Shown in pieces: positions 37,344 to 46,979 of a stretch of 64,000 nt of DNA. The translations under genes were made by a program, and so were the position numbers. The stretch is from CAYLKS01 sp964384205 [NCBI: uncultured bacterium] (lineage in GTDB: Bacteria > JAGOEH01). Numbering within the stretch: the stretch's first letter is position 1; each line of letters begins with the position of its first letter. The notes beneath the pieces were generated by a model. It worked only from the letters and a program-made list of their open reading frames with translations. It searched no databases and was not told the DNA's origin. The stretch spans positions 1-64,000 of the forward strand of contig CAYLKS010000006.1 in the NCBI GenBank assembly GCA_964384205.1, given 5' to 3'.

Positions 37344-39185
37344 CTACTCCATTTCCAAAATTTCCAAATCATCTTTATCTATATTATCGTCATCTTTTTC
37401 TTCTTTCTTTACTTTATCATTCTCATTATCCAAATCTGAATATTTTTCTTTTTCAAATCTAACTTTACTTAATAATGTCTCAACTGTATCAACCATATCT
37501 TTTACTTCAGAAGAAACTAAACTATCTTTACTTTTTATTGATTCTAACTCTTCAATGGCGTCTTTTAAATCAAGTAATAAATCCCCCTCCAATTCAATTT
37601 TATTTTCCTTAAAAAAGAATAATAAATCATTACCTTCAATAATCAAAGCATCAGCTTTATTTAAAAGATGCATTTTAGCTAAGTATTCCTTATCATATTC
37701 CTCATACATTTTAGCATTTTCTATTTTTTCCTTAATTTCATCCTCAGATAATCCAGTAGAATCTTTTAAAACTATTTCTTGTTTTGCTCCAGTATCAACA
37801 TCTTTTGCAGAAACCTGTAAAATACCATCAACATCAACCTCAAAAGTAACTTCGATGCGAGGCTCTCCTTTTTTAGCTTCCCTAATTCCGGTAAGCTGAA
37901 AATTTCCTAAAAATTTATTAGCAGAAGCTATTTTTCTCTCTCCCTGATAAATCTTCACATCAACAATTTTTTGATTATCTGCAATAGTAGTAAATAATTT
38001 AGTTTTTGAAACAGGAATTGGGGTATTCCTCTCAATTATAGGAACAAAAGTATCGCCCTCTACTTCAATTCCCAATGTCAATGGAATAACATCAACCAAT
38101 ACAATGCCCTTCGCACTACCTTTTATAATAGCTGCCTGGATTGCAGCGCCTAATGCAACACATTCATCGGGATTTATTTCTCTATGTAATTCCTCTTTGC
38201 CTGTAATTTCTTTTATTTTCTCCTGAATATATGGAATTCTTGTAGAACCTCCTACCAGTAATACTTTATCTATTTTATCCTTTGTAAGTTTAGCATCTTT
38301 TAGTGCAATCTCTGCAGGTTCTTTTATTTGTTCTACAATATCTTTAATCAAATTCTCAAACAGACTTCTAGTTATTTTCATTTCTAAATGCTTTGGTCCG
38401 CTTTTAGTTGCAGTAATAAAAGGGATGTTCAAATTTGTTGCAGGAGCATCAGATAATTCTATTTTAACTTTTTCAACCTCTTCCGATAACCTTTGTAATG
38501 CCATTCTATCTTTTGATAAATCTATTCCTTCAGACTTTTTATATTCCTTTATAACATAATCCAATAATTGTTTATCAAAATCATCTCCTCCTAAATGATT
38601 ATTTCCAGAAGTAGCTAATACCTGAAATACTCCATTACCAATTTCTAAAATAGAAACATCATAAGTCCCACCGCCAATATCAAATACCATAACAATTTGT
38701 TCTTTATCTTTATCAAGTCCATAAGCAAGAGATGCGGCTGTTGGTTCATTAATAATTCTTAATACATTAATTCCTGCTATCTTCCCTGCATTTATTGTCG
38801 CTTGTCTTTGAGAATCATTAAAATAAGCAGGGACAGTAATTACTGCATCTTTAACCTCATATCCTAAATAATCCTCTGCATCTTTTTTTAATTTTCTTAA
38901 AATAAATGCTGATATTTCTTCTGGGGAATAAGATTTGTCATCTATTTCAATACTATACCTTGTGCCCATTTTACGTTTAATAGAACTTATTGTTCTATCA
39001 CTATTTATAATTGCCTGGTTTTTAGCAGATTGACCCACTAATATTTCTCCTTCCTTTGTAAATGAGACAACGGAAGGAGTGAGTCTACCTCCTCTACTAT
39101 TAGGTATTATGATTGGTGAATCCCCCTCATATACAGCAATAACAGAGTTTGTAGTACCCAAGTCTATTCCAATTGCTTTTGACAT
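37344..39185 (-). CDS. dnaK: Hsp70 chaperone DnaK
   Basis: 613 residues from ATG 39185 (GGAGG upstream; a frame opens 12 bp earlier). Complete Hsp70: phosphate loop [68 protein letters not shown], linker [17 protein letters not shown] and a full substrate-binding domain. The C-terminal tail is acidic ([19 protein letters not shown]). Operon with motA-motB upstream and a J/HEAT protein downstream; no grpE or dnaJ is adjacent. This may be the only DnaK or an extra one; the window cannot tell. Confidence 0.95.
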   Translation of the reverse strand: MSKAIGIDLGTTNSVIAVYEGDSPIIIPNSRGGRLTPSVVSFTKEGEILVGQSAKNQAIINSDRTISSIKRKMGTRYSIEIDDKSYSPEEISAFILRKLKKDAEDYLGYEVKDAVITVPAYFNDSQRQATINAGKIAGINVLRIINEPTAASLAYGLDKDKEQIVMVFDIGGGTYDVSILEIGNGVFQVLATSGNNHLGGDDFDKQLLDYVIKEYKKSEGIDLSKDRMALQRLSEEVEKVKIELSDAPATNLNIPFITATKSGPKHLEMKITRSLFENLIKDIVEQIKEPAEIALKDAKLTKDKIDKVLLVGGSTRIPYIQEKIKEITGKEELHREINPDECVALGAAIQAAIIKGSAKGIVLVDVIPLTLGIEVEGDTFVPIIERNTPIPVSKTKLFTTIADNQKIVDVKIYQGERKIASANKFLGNFQLTGIREAKKGEPRIEVTFEVDVDGILQVSAKDVDTGAKQEIVLKDSTGLSEDEIKEKIENAKMYEEYDKEYLAKMHLLNKADALIIEGNDLLFFFKENKIELEGDLLLDLKDAIEELESIKSKDSLVSSEVKDMVDTVETLLSKVRFEKEKYSDLDNENDKVKKEEKDDDNIDKDDLEILEME

Positions 39186-39197
39186 TATTACCTCCAT

Positions 39198-40031
39198 TTA
39201 TTTCATAAAAATAAATTCTACTCTTCTATTTTTTGCTCTATTTTCTGCTGATGTATTAGGAACAAGTGGTTGAGTATCTGCAAGACCTACTATTCTTAAT
39301 TTCTTTTTATCTACTTTAGCATATTTAATAATAAACCGAGCCACACTTGCAGCCCGTGCAGCAGATAATTCCCAGTTCGATGCAAATTTTCTATTGTGAA
39401 TAGGTATATCATCTGTATGGCCTTCTATTAATACTGTTCCTTTATGTTTTTTAATAATTTTCCCTATTTTATATAATATCTTCATTGAACTTCTTTGTAC
39501 TGTGGCATCCCCGGATTTAAAAAGACTTTTATCTTTTATTCTTACTGCTACGCCCCTTTTATCAACAACAACTTTCACCATATCAGACATTTTTTCCGAC
39601 TGAATAACAGAATTAAGCTGGGCAATCAATTTACTCATTTCATTCTGTTTTTTCGTTTCTGTTATTTTACCAGTCACAATAATAGAATCACCTTTCTTCC
39701 CAACTTTAACAAATTTTTGCAATTGGCTATCTTGAACCATCTTAGCTAATTCTTCAGTTATTTTCTGAATAGCTTCAGATTCAGTTTTTATATCTTTTTC
39801 TGTAATTTTTTCTGCTTTCTCATATTGAGCAGTTTCTTTTATACTTGCGCCAAAAGCACCTGTTAAAGATTCCACTACCTGTCTATATTTGACTACATCC
39901 ATTGTAGACATACTCAAAAGCATAATAAAAAAAGTAAGCAATAAAGACATCATATCTCCAAATGTCACCATCCATTCAGGGGCTCCACCCTCTTCACATT
40001 GACATTCTTCCATTAATTCATCATCAGCCAT
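39198..40031 (-). CDS. motB: Flagellar motor stator protein MotB
   Basis: 277 residues. One membrane segment near the N-terminus with the ion-binding Asp26 in PEWMVTFGDMMSLLLTFFIM, then a plug/linker and a C-terminal OmpA-like peptidoglycan-binding domain (GTVLIEGHTDDIP ... NWELSAARAASVARFI ... NRRVEF). Forms the stator with MotA and anchors it to the wall. A Cys pair (CQC, residues 10-12) precedes the membrane segment, which is unusual. H+ or Na+ use cannot be decided. Confidence 0.95.
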   Translation of the reverse strand: MADDELMEECQCEEGGAPEWMVTFGDMMSLLLTFFIMLLSMSTMDVVKYRQVVESLTGAFGASIKETAQYEKAEKITEKDIKTESEAIQKITEELAKMVQDSQLQKFVKVGKKGDSIIVTGKITETKKQNEMSKLIAQLNSVIQSEKMSDMVKVVVDKRGVAVRIKDKSLFKSGDATVQRSSMKILYKIGKIIKKHKGTVLIEGHTDDIPIHNRKFASNWELSAARAASVARFIIKYAKVDKKKLRIVGLADTQPLVPNTSAENRAKNRRVEFIFMK

Positions 40032-40033
40032 AA

Positions 40034-40792
40034 CTACTTACTTTTCCCTCCTCTCATTTGAGGTGATAAAAAGGATAATAATTTTTCTTCTATTACTCTT
40101 GGATTATCTCCTGCCTGGATGGATAATAATCCTTCTACAATTAATTTCATAATAAGCTGCTCTTTTTGAGATCTATTTTCTAATTTATCTGCTAATGGAA
40201 TAAAAATCAAATTAGCTATAAAAGCACCATATAAAGTTGTCAATAATGCCACTGCCATAGAAGGTCCTATACTAGAAGGGTCAGACATATTTTGAAGCAT
40301 CTGTACAAGACCTATTAAAGTACCAATCATACCAAATGCTGGTGCCGATGATGCCATACCTTTAAATATCTTTTGACCTTCAGAATGCCTTTCTTTCATA
40401 AAAGCAATTTCTGTATTTAAAATATTTTTTACTGTTTCAGGAGCAATACCATCCACAACAAGTTGAATACCTTTTTGCATTAATGGATCAGGAACTTTAA
40501 CGCTACCTAATGCCAATATACTATCCTTACGAGCTTTATTAGCCATATCAACAATCTGTTTAATAACTTTTAATGGATCTTGTGTCTTTTCAAAAAATGC
40601 ATTCATTAAAACACTAACTGCTCCAAAAACAGTCTTCATATTAAATCTAATAAAAGTAGCTGCTATTGTTCCTCCAACAACAATCAAAATAGAAGGCACA
40701 TCTATAAATGCTCCAAAATTACCACCCATAAAAATAGCCGCAAAAACTAAACCAATTCCCGATACTAAACCTATTATGGTTGCAATATCCAT
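40034..40792 (-). CDS. motA: Flagellar motor stator protein MotA
   Basis: 252 residues, four membrane segments. MDIATIIGLVSGIGLVFAAIFMGG at the start; PAFGMIGTLIGLVQMLQNMSDP and GPSMAVALLTTLYGAFIANLIFIPLADKL mark the pore-lining segments 3 and 4. A charged cytoplasmic loop interacts with FliG. ATG follows GGAG by 7 nt and comes 4 bp after the fapA stop. Forms the torque-generating unit with MotB. Confidence 0.96.
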   Translation of the reverse strand: MDIATIIGLVSGIGLVFAAIFMGGNFGAFIDVPSILIVVGGTIAATFIRFNMKTVFGAVSVLMNAFFEKTQDPLKVIKQIVDMANKARKDSILALGSVKVPDPLMQKGIQLVVDGIAPETVKNILNTEIAFMKERHSEGQKIFKGMASSAPAFGMIGTLIGLVQMLQNMSDPSSIGPSMAVALLTTLYGAFIANLIFIPLADKLENRSQKEQLIMKLIVEGLLSIQAGDNPRVIEEKLLSFLSPQMRGGKSK

Positions 40793-40796
40793 AAAA

Positions 40797-42230
40797 TTAC
40801 TCCATTTTTTCTATTTTTATAGTATCTTTTTCTAATTTAATTATACATTTATGCATTTTATCCTGAATATCTAAATACTTTCCTTTAATTGAAATTTTTA
40901 CACCATGGTAAATTTCATTACGAACTTTTATATATTTTACCTCTGTATTCTTCAATTCTTTTTCAAATTTAGCTTCAAGTTGCTTCAAATTCTTTTGTTC
41001 ATTTCTAATTTTATTATACAAAACTGGAACTGATTTTTCAAGTTCTTTTTTTCTTTCTTTTAATTTATCCACCTTTATTATAAAATTATCATCAATATTT
41101 TCCTCGGGAGGAGTATTAAAAAATCTAATCAAAAAATCCAATTGGCTTGATAAATTAAAATATTTAGATTCATAAAATTCTATCAAATTCTTAAGATTTT
41201 CTATCTTTTTTTTCAAAAATGGATCCACTCCAAGTTCAATATATGTTAAAGTATTAAATTTATTGCCAATATTATCACATTCTATACTATTCTTTACTAC
41301 TACTTTACCACCTACGATCATATTAATAATCTCAGGATCTTTTTCTATTATAATCTTATCCCCACAAATAACATGGGAATGATTTATATATTTTTTAACT
41401 TTTATCTCACCCTTACATTCCAATTCACAGTTTTCAATATAATCTGCCTTACAAATACCATTTACTTTAACTTTTTTCCCTACAGCCCCTATTATACCTT
41501 TCTTCACTATAAAATCTTTACCACAAATAACATTTGCTTTATCACAATTTCCCTCTAAAAAAATACTGCCTGTACTCTGAACAGAAAATCCTTCCTTTAT
41601 ATCACCATAAATATATAAATCGCCTAAATACACAATATTTCCCGTACTATAATCAACATTCCCTTTAATATAATATTTATCAGATACACAAATTTTACCA
41701 TCACATTTATAAACATGACCATTTATTGCTGCAACCAATAAATTATCATCATAATCAGCAATTTTAGTATTTTCTCCTGCTGGAAATTCTTTTTTAAATA
41801 CTTTAGGATAAATAATATTTCCAAATATATCCTTACCCTGCTCACCTTCTTTAGTTAACATCCTCTGAATAAGCACCTGTTCCATAACAACATTTTCAAT
41901 AAGATTTAAATCTTTAAAATCTACTTTGCCTTCTCTATCCCTTTCAATAACACTTCGATTTTTATCATCACATACAAAATATTCAAATTTATCCCATACT
42001 TCATCTTTTGCCTCTTTACCATGAGCCACTAAATATTTTTTATTAATTTTTTTCTCTTCCAGCATACTTTTAATATTTACATCTAAAATACCATATACTA
42101 TTTTAGCTTTCATTAATAAGATTAATATATCATTTAAAGAAAAATTGTTATTAGAAAATTCTATATATGCTGTCATATTGTCATCCGATATAAAAAGATC
42201 TATATCTTTATATGTCATCTTTTTTTTCAT
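40797..42230 (-). CDS. FapA-family (DUF342) protein
   Basis: About 478 residues from ATG 42230; a second ATG at 42218 is also possible, and a longer frame reaches 42323 through the terminator hairpin, so it is rejected. The body is FapA: a polar N-terminal domain, EQGKDIFGNIIYP (about 145-160), then a right-handed beta-helix of short repeats (ISVSDKYYIKGNVDYSTGNIVYLGDLYIYGDI; AVGKKVKVNGICKADYI), ending in a coiled-coil of ~90 residues (KKIENLKNLIEFYESKY onward). FapA proteins are tied to polar or flagellar assembly and membrane association in some bacteria; the exact role is not settled. First gene of fapA-motA-motB-dnaK-dnaJ/HEAT. Confidence 0.8.
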   Translation of the reverse strand: MKKKMTYKDIDLFISDDNMTAYIEFSNNNFSLNDILILLMKAKIVYGILDVNIKSMLEEKKINKKYLVAHGKEAKDEVWDKFEYFVCDDKNRSVIERDREGKVDFKDLNLIENVVMEQVLIQRMLTKEGEQGKDIFGNIIYPKVFKKEFPAGENTKIADYDDNLLVAAINGHVYKCDGKICVSDKYYIKGNVDYSTGNIVYLGDLYIYGDIKEGFSVQSTGSIFLEGNCDKANVICGKDFIVKKGIIGAVGKKVKVNGICKADYIENCELECKGEIKVKKYINHSHVICGDKIIIEKDPEIINMIVGGKVVVKNSIECDNIGNKFNTLTYIELGVDPFLKKKIENLKNLIEFYESKYFNLSSQLDFLIRFFNTPPEENIDDNFIIKVDKLKERKKELEKSVPVLYNKIRNEQKNLKQLEAKFEKELKNTEVKYIKVRNEIYHGVKISIKGKYLDIQDKMHKCIIKLEKDTIKIEKME

Positions 42231-42244
42231 ATTAATGATATTAA

Positions 42245-42272
42245 AATATAAAAAACAAATGATAAAAATCAA
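42245..42272 (-). promoter_or_regulatory. Possible promoter of the fapA-motAB-dnaK operon
   Basis: Minus strand TTGATT (42267-42272), 16-nt spacer, TATATT (42245-42250), just after the terminator of the upstream gene. It would give a leader of about 8-20 nt. AT-rich context limits confidence. I see no sigma-28 or sigma-54 element here. Confidence 0.4.
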
Positions 42273-42282
42273 GTAAAAAAAT

Positions 42283-42313
42283 AAAAGCCTCTGCTTTTTG
42301 AGCAGAGGCTTTT
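42283..42313 (-). terminator. Terminator of the 1484-residue secreted protein gene
   Basis: A 13-bp perfect stem (42283-42295 with 42301-42313) around a 5-nt loop, followed on the minus strand by T-rich TTTTATTTTTTTAC. It begins about 30 bp after the stop codon and isolates the gene from fapA. Confidence 0.88.
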
Positions 42314-42341
42314 TATGAAACAAAAGGGGATACTATTTTCC

Positions 42342-45300
42342 CTATTTCAACATTACCATTTTCTTTGTCTGAGTGAATTTATCAGTTCTAATCTGGTAGA
42401 AATAAACTCCAGCTGCTACTTTTTGTCCACTATTATTTCTACCGTCCCAGATTACTTTATAATTACCAGCTTCTTTGTAGTCATTAACCAGTGTTTTTAC
42501 TAACTGACCTGTAATGTTGTAAATCTTTAATGTTACTTTTGAAGCTTCCGGTAATGAGTAAGCAATTTCTGTTGTAGGATTGAATGGGTTTGGATAATTC
42601 TGTTTCAAATTAAATGATTTTGGAACACCAAGTTTAGCCAATGTATTAGCACCAAGTTTTGTTACTTTTTCACTAACAAGAATATTATTATCATCAAAAA
42701 TCTGATATGAATATACAATATCACTGCTGATAGTCTTTTTAGCTCTTAAAGTCACTCTAATAACAGAACCTGTTCCTGAAACTCCCTTATTTACATGAGA
42801 GAATACAGCTGCAGCAAGATCTAATTTACCCTTAGCAGCATCTTTGAACAATGTTGTATTAGCGCCATCTTTTTCGAGCATACCTAACATTTGTACATTA
42901 ACAACTTCTATTTCTTCAGGATCAAATTCAAGAATACTTCTTATAAGTCTTAAATCTTTAACATTATTTGCATAAATATCAAATACTGCTTCATTTCCAG
43001 CAGTTAAGGAACCACCTAAATATTTAAACTGCAATGGTAATTGAGCTTCAACTTTATCATAATCAACTGGTGTTGATGCTTTAGCAACTTTAGCTAATGA
43101 AGCTGCTCCAAAGGAACGATACCAAGAATACATTTCAGAGAACGCAGTTACATCATCTGCTTCCCATTTACAATCTGGTCTTGCAAATAAATATGGAGCT
43201 CTTACACCTGATTTCCATGATAATGCAGGAGCAAGGTCTGATAATGGATCTTGATATCCTGTGTTATCTGTAACAGTTCCATTCCATGCAAATACAAATG
43301 CCATAACATCATCATTATCAATTCTACCATCTGGTGCTGGTACCATATTCGGTGCTTTATGATTCAGATAAACATTAGTATAATAATCAGGGCCTGCAAT
43401 ATCACCTAATAATGTCTTATAAAGAGATGCATTACCCCATGCTTTTACTTCTAATGTATCATTACCTGCTTTAATCATGATACTGTTTGCTTCATCAATT
43501 GTAATACCAATGCCTGTACCTGGATCAGATACAACAACTCTTTGATCTGCTGTTGCTGTAGGATCATCAGTATTAATACCTGTGGTATCTACATAATACA
43601 TAATTCTTGCAAGAACACCTGACTTATTGATACCTTCATCAGAGCCAGGGAATTTTAGTCCACCAGCAATTGAGAATTTACCAGTAGCATTAATTTGATC
43701 TACATCAGGAGAATAATAGAATTCTGTTAAATCTCCACCATAAGCTGATAATAATTCACCCTCTACAATCTTAGAAATCTTGATTACTGAAGTATCAAAT
43801 GTTGCAGTTACTTTAAAGAATGTTAATTTGTTAGGATTCTGAGCATATAAAATTATGCTTCTTTGATCTTCACCAGCCCATCCATTACCTTCACCTTCAT
43901 AAACTACAATAATAGAATCACCAGGAGTTCCTTGACAATTATAGTCAGATAAGAATTTAATTGTAGGTACAGTATTATTTACTACAATCTGACAATCACT
44001 ATAGTCATCATCTTTTTGATTATATTTATCTGTTATAATTGCAAGAACATAACCGGTATCAGGCAATGTTATACCTGATGTATTTTCTGGAGTCCAATCA
44101 TAACTTCCTTTACCACTTGATGAAACTGTTATGCCAGAAGCAATTAAAATTGAACTATCTATAGTAGCAGAATCATTAGGCGCATAATATAAATCTACTG
44201 TGCAAGTTGATAACTCATCATCTGTAGCTGTAAATTGGATTGTATAGGTAGATTGCTTATTCAAATAAATATAACCATTTGCATCACATTCTGATGTTAA
44301 TGGTGTAACACTTGTGATAGTAGGCGCGGTATTTGTAATACCTTCAATCTTTGTTACTCTACCACTACTATTATCACCCCAATCAGCAACATACAAATCA
44401 AGCTTATTACCATAATAACCAACACCACCTGCTCCTGTTCCTGTTGCAGATGCACCATGCCAATTATTAAATCTTTCACCTGATACTACCCATACATCAG
44501 TAGGTCTATAAAATTTACCCAAATCTGTACCAGTACCACCAAGTTCAGTAAATTTTGTTGGAGCTGTTGCCAAAGCTGGATTTAATGCTTGATCATCTCT
44601 ATAAACCAATACTTTATCATGTGAATAATCTGCAATATAAACATATACGTCTGAAGAATCAGCAACCGTAGAACCTTTATGGTATCTACCTACAGCAATA
44701 GATACTGGATCTGAGCCTTCTGCAAATTTTGAAACATATTGAAATTTATGTGCCCAGTCACTATTTTCATCCCATACAAATTTCTTTACGCACTGATGCC
44801 CTCTATCACCGATATAAACATCAACTTTACCTGTAATTTCATTATATCTTGCAGCAACTCCTGTAGGTTGTGATAATTGTCCACTTGCACCTGAAGTACT
44901 GTCTGCATAAGTATTATCATATACAAACATATCTGGTGATGGATAATATGCTATTCTCACATTCCAGGTATCTCCAGCTGGTGGAATTCTACCGTGAATT
45001 CCATTACCAAACATAATCTTTCCGCCACCTTTTTCAGTAAAAGCATCACCAGGAGCAAAAGGACCATCAGGATCTGCAAATCTGTCTAATTCATACGCAC
45101 CAGTATCACCAACTACTGTTAAATTTTCTACTCTACTCCAGATTTCTGATGTTTCATAAGTACCATCACCATCTTCATCTACCCATACTGTAGGCCATTC
45201 CATTACAGAAAAGGATTCTTCATGTCTATTAAAGAAAAATACCTGATTTATGCTATCGCCATATAATGTATATGTTACAGTATCTGGGAAGAAACTAAGT

Positions 45301-46796
45301 CTTGAACCACCAAGAGCTGTTCTATATCTTAAATAATGTTTTTGCTCTCCATAAAAATGACCTGATGTTTGACTTACCCATACCTTTGAATATTCAGGAT
45401 AATCTGGATATGTAGATGGTAACAAAGAAGATTTTACATCAACATTTTCATCAATACCAATACTACCATTTATCACAATAACTCTATTCTTTCCTGTTTC
45501 TGTTAAGAAAATTCTAATAGAGTCATCTACAACATAATTAGAACCATGAGTAGTTGCTGCTGCGGCATTAGCTGCATCAATATCAGTAGTAGTTGTAAAT
45601 TTTACACCTGGATTAGAATTTGTAGCACTTACTACTGCAATTGCTGTAGGATTATTCAAATTACCACGATATCTTTGAGAATATGGTATAGATAATGAAC
45701 TAAAACTACTATCAAATTTTGCATTTGAATAACAGAATAAATACGATGAATCATCTGGAGCCTGTCTATCTAATACATAAATATTAACATGATGAGACAA
45801 ATGTTCATCACCACTATGATCAGCAGACCATGGTAATACTGCTATATCAGAAACTCTTCCCCAACCATTAAAAAAATCATTAAAATTTTCAGAACTATCA
45901 ATATCACAATTAGGCCAATTCCCACTTGATGCATTTTTAATATAATTATCAGTTATAGCTCCACCATATCTTACAGCAGGGTCTAATTCACTGCTATTTA
46001 AATCAGGTGCTAATACACATTCTACAGTTATAACATCACTACCCGTTATACTCTTAAAAGTGATCAAACCATTATCATAATCTATTGTATAACATTTTGC
46101 ATTACTTGGTAATGATGATAAATTTGAAACTCTTGTCCATTGTTCACCATTTACTTTAACAATTTCAGAATTTTGTACAACATCCCAAATATCTTCACCA
46201 TCGCCATTATATAATCCACCAGTACCTGAACCATTATCTCCCATTACAATTTGAGCAGTATTTGCAGTTGTATCAATGTCTAAACTATCAATAAAAGGAG
46301 TTTGCGGACTATCAGTTGAATCCAATACAACTCTAATAAAATTAGCCTCAAAAGTTTTTAATTCTTTTGCTACACCATCAGCTACAAGTGTAACATAAGC
46401 ACGAGCAGTATCTGCAGGACCAGCTGCATAAGTACCACCGCCTCCATTATCATAAGCACCTAAAGTTGTATCAACATAAACAGCCACTGCAAGTGCTGAT
46501 TCCATAATTTTCGGAGTATAGAATGTGCTTGAAAACTCAGCAGTTCCTGCACCACCACCTGAAGTATTCCAAACACCAGGATTATCTACCCATAATGGAT
46601 GCACTTTCTTTAGATCAGGCCTATTACCACTGAGCACATTATAATATAAACCATCCCACCATCCACTAAATCTATAAACAAGTGGCTGTGGAGTGGATAC
46701 ATTAGATGAACTCTGTGCATTTACAATTAAAGGTATCCCAACGATGCAAAGCCCAATCAGAATTACAAGGGCTACCTTAAATTTTTTTGTGAACAT
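42342..46796 (-). CDS. Large secreted protein: NHL-like, cohesin-like and dockerin-like modules, T9SS sorting domain
   Basis: 1484 residues. Signal peptide (FKVALVILIGLCIVGIPLIVNAQ). About 650-818 has beta-propeller/NHL-like repeats (KVDVYIGDRGHQCVKKFVW; LYVADWGDNSSGRVTKIEG). About 820-945 is an Ig-like segment. About 960-1068 and 1252-1370 look like cohesin-type beta sandwiches. Between them (about 1125-1232) are two dockerin-like EF-hand halves (PDGRIDNDDVMAFVFAW; PDCKWEADDVTAFSEMYSWY). The last ~95 residues (NLKQNYPNPFNPTTEIAYSL ... VKTLVNDYKEAGNY ... AAGVYFYQIRTDKF) are a T9SS type A sorting domain. So it is probably exported and attached to the cell surface. A near-perfect sigma-28 promoter puts it in the flagellar regulon. 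Ligand and function unknown; it has more GC-rich codons than its neighbours. Confidence 0.8.
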   Translation of the reverse strand: MFTKKFKVALVILIGLCIVGIPLIVNAQSSSNVSTPQPLVYRFSGWWDGLYYNVLSGNRPDLKKVHPLWVDNPGVWNTSGGGAGTAEFSSTFYTPKIMESALAVAVYVDTTLGAYDNGGGGTYAAGPADTARAYVTLVADGVAKELKTFEANFIRVVLDSTDSPQTPFIDSLDIDTTANTAQIVMGDNGSGTGGLYNGDGEDIWDVVQNSEIVKVNGEQWTRVSNLSSLPSNAKCYTIDYDNGLITFKSITGSDVITVECVLAPDLNSSELDPAVRYGGAITDNYIKNASSGNWPNCDIDSSENFNDFFNGWGRVSDIAVLPWSADHSGDEHLSHHVNIYVLDRQAPDDSSYLFCYSNAKFDSSFSSLSIPYSQRYRGNLNNPTAIAVVSATNSNPGVKFTTTTDIDAANAAAATTHGSNYVVDDSIRIFLTETGKNRVIVINGSIGIDENVDVKSSLLPSTYPDYPEYSKVWVSQTSGHFYGEQKHYLRYRTALGGSRLSFFPDTVTYTLYGDSINQVFFFNRHEESFSVMEWPTVWVDEDGDGTYETSEIWSRVENLTVVGDTGAYELDRFADPDGPFAPGDAFTEKGGGKIMFGNGIHGRIPPAGDTWNVRIAYYPSPDMFVYDNTYADSTSGASGQLSQPTGVAARYNEITGKVDVYIGDRGHQCVKKFVWDENSDWAHKFQYVSKFAEGSDPVSIAVGRYHKGSTVADSSDVYVYIADYSHDKVLVYRDDQALNPALATAPTKFTELGGTGTDLGKFYRPTDVWVVSGERFNNWHGASATGTGAGGVGYYGNKLDLYVADWGDNSSGRVTKIEGITNTAPTITSVTPLTSECDANGYIYLNKQSTYTIQFTATDDELSTCTVDLYYAPNDSATIDSSILIASGITVSSSGKGSYDWTPENTSGITLPDTGYVLAIITDKYNQKDDDYSDCQIVVNNTVPTIKFLSDYNCQGTPGDSIIVVYEGEGNGWAGEDQRSIILYAQNPNKLTFFKVTATFDTSVIKISKIVEGELLSAYGGDLTEFYYSPDVDQINATGKFSIAGGLKFPGSDEGINKSGVLARIMYYVDTTGINTDDPTATADQRVVVSDPGTGIGITIDEANSIMIKAGNDTLEVKAWGNASLYKTLLGDIAGPDYYTNVYLNHKAPNMVPAPDGRIDNDDVMAFVFAWNGTVTDNTGYQDPLSDLAPALSWKSGVRAPYLFARPDCKWEADDVTAFSEMYSWYRSFGAASLAKVAKASTPVDYDKVEAQLPLQFKYLGGSLTAGNEAVFDIYANNVKDLRLIRSILEFDPEEIEVVNVQMLGMLEKDGANTTLFKDAAKGKLDLAAAVFSHVNKGVSGTGSVIRVTLRAKKTISSDIVYSYQIFDDNNILVSEKVTKLGANTLAKLGVPKSFNLKQNYPNPFNPTTEIAYSLPEASKVTLKIYNITGQLVKTLVNDYKEAGNYKVIWDGRNNSGQKVAAGVYFYQIRTDKFTQTKKMVMLK

Positions 46797-46936
46797 CTCT
46801 TTTCCTCCTTGTAAACACGTTTAAACTAACGTAGTTACCTACTACACAATAATTCTTAATACTTACCTCCTTTCTAATTTTCTTCCTCCTTTCTTTTATT
46901 AAGTTCGTTTCCTATTTCGGTGTAAGGTCGTTCTTA
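46797..46936 (-). promoter_or_regulatory. Long 5' leader of the 1484-residue protein mRNA
   Basis: About 140 nt from the predicted start to the ATG. It contains AGGAGG three times on the minus strand: at 46804-46809 (the working site), 46866-46871 and 46885-46890. The upstream two are not followed by a usable start codon. Near its 5' end, 46915-46929 is a perfect 15-nt reverse complement of the fliC leader, and 46827-46834 repeats this for 8 nt in the matching order. The arrangement suggests post-transcriptional control. Confidence 0.6.
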
Positions 46937-46942
46937 TTAGTT

Positions 46943-46969
46943 TTATCGACATTTTAAAACAAAACTTTA
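46943..46969 (-). promoter_or_regulatory. Sigma-28 (FliA) promoter of the 1484-residue secreted protein
   Basis: Minus strand TAAAGTTT (46962-46969), 11-nt spacer, GTCGATAA (46943-46950). This matches the consensus TAAAGTTT-N11-GCCGATAA at 15 of 16 positions, better than the fliC promoter itself. It lies directly after the stop of the preceding lipoprotein gene. Confidence 0.9.
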
Positions 46970-46979
46970 GAAAAAACTG

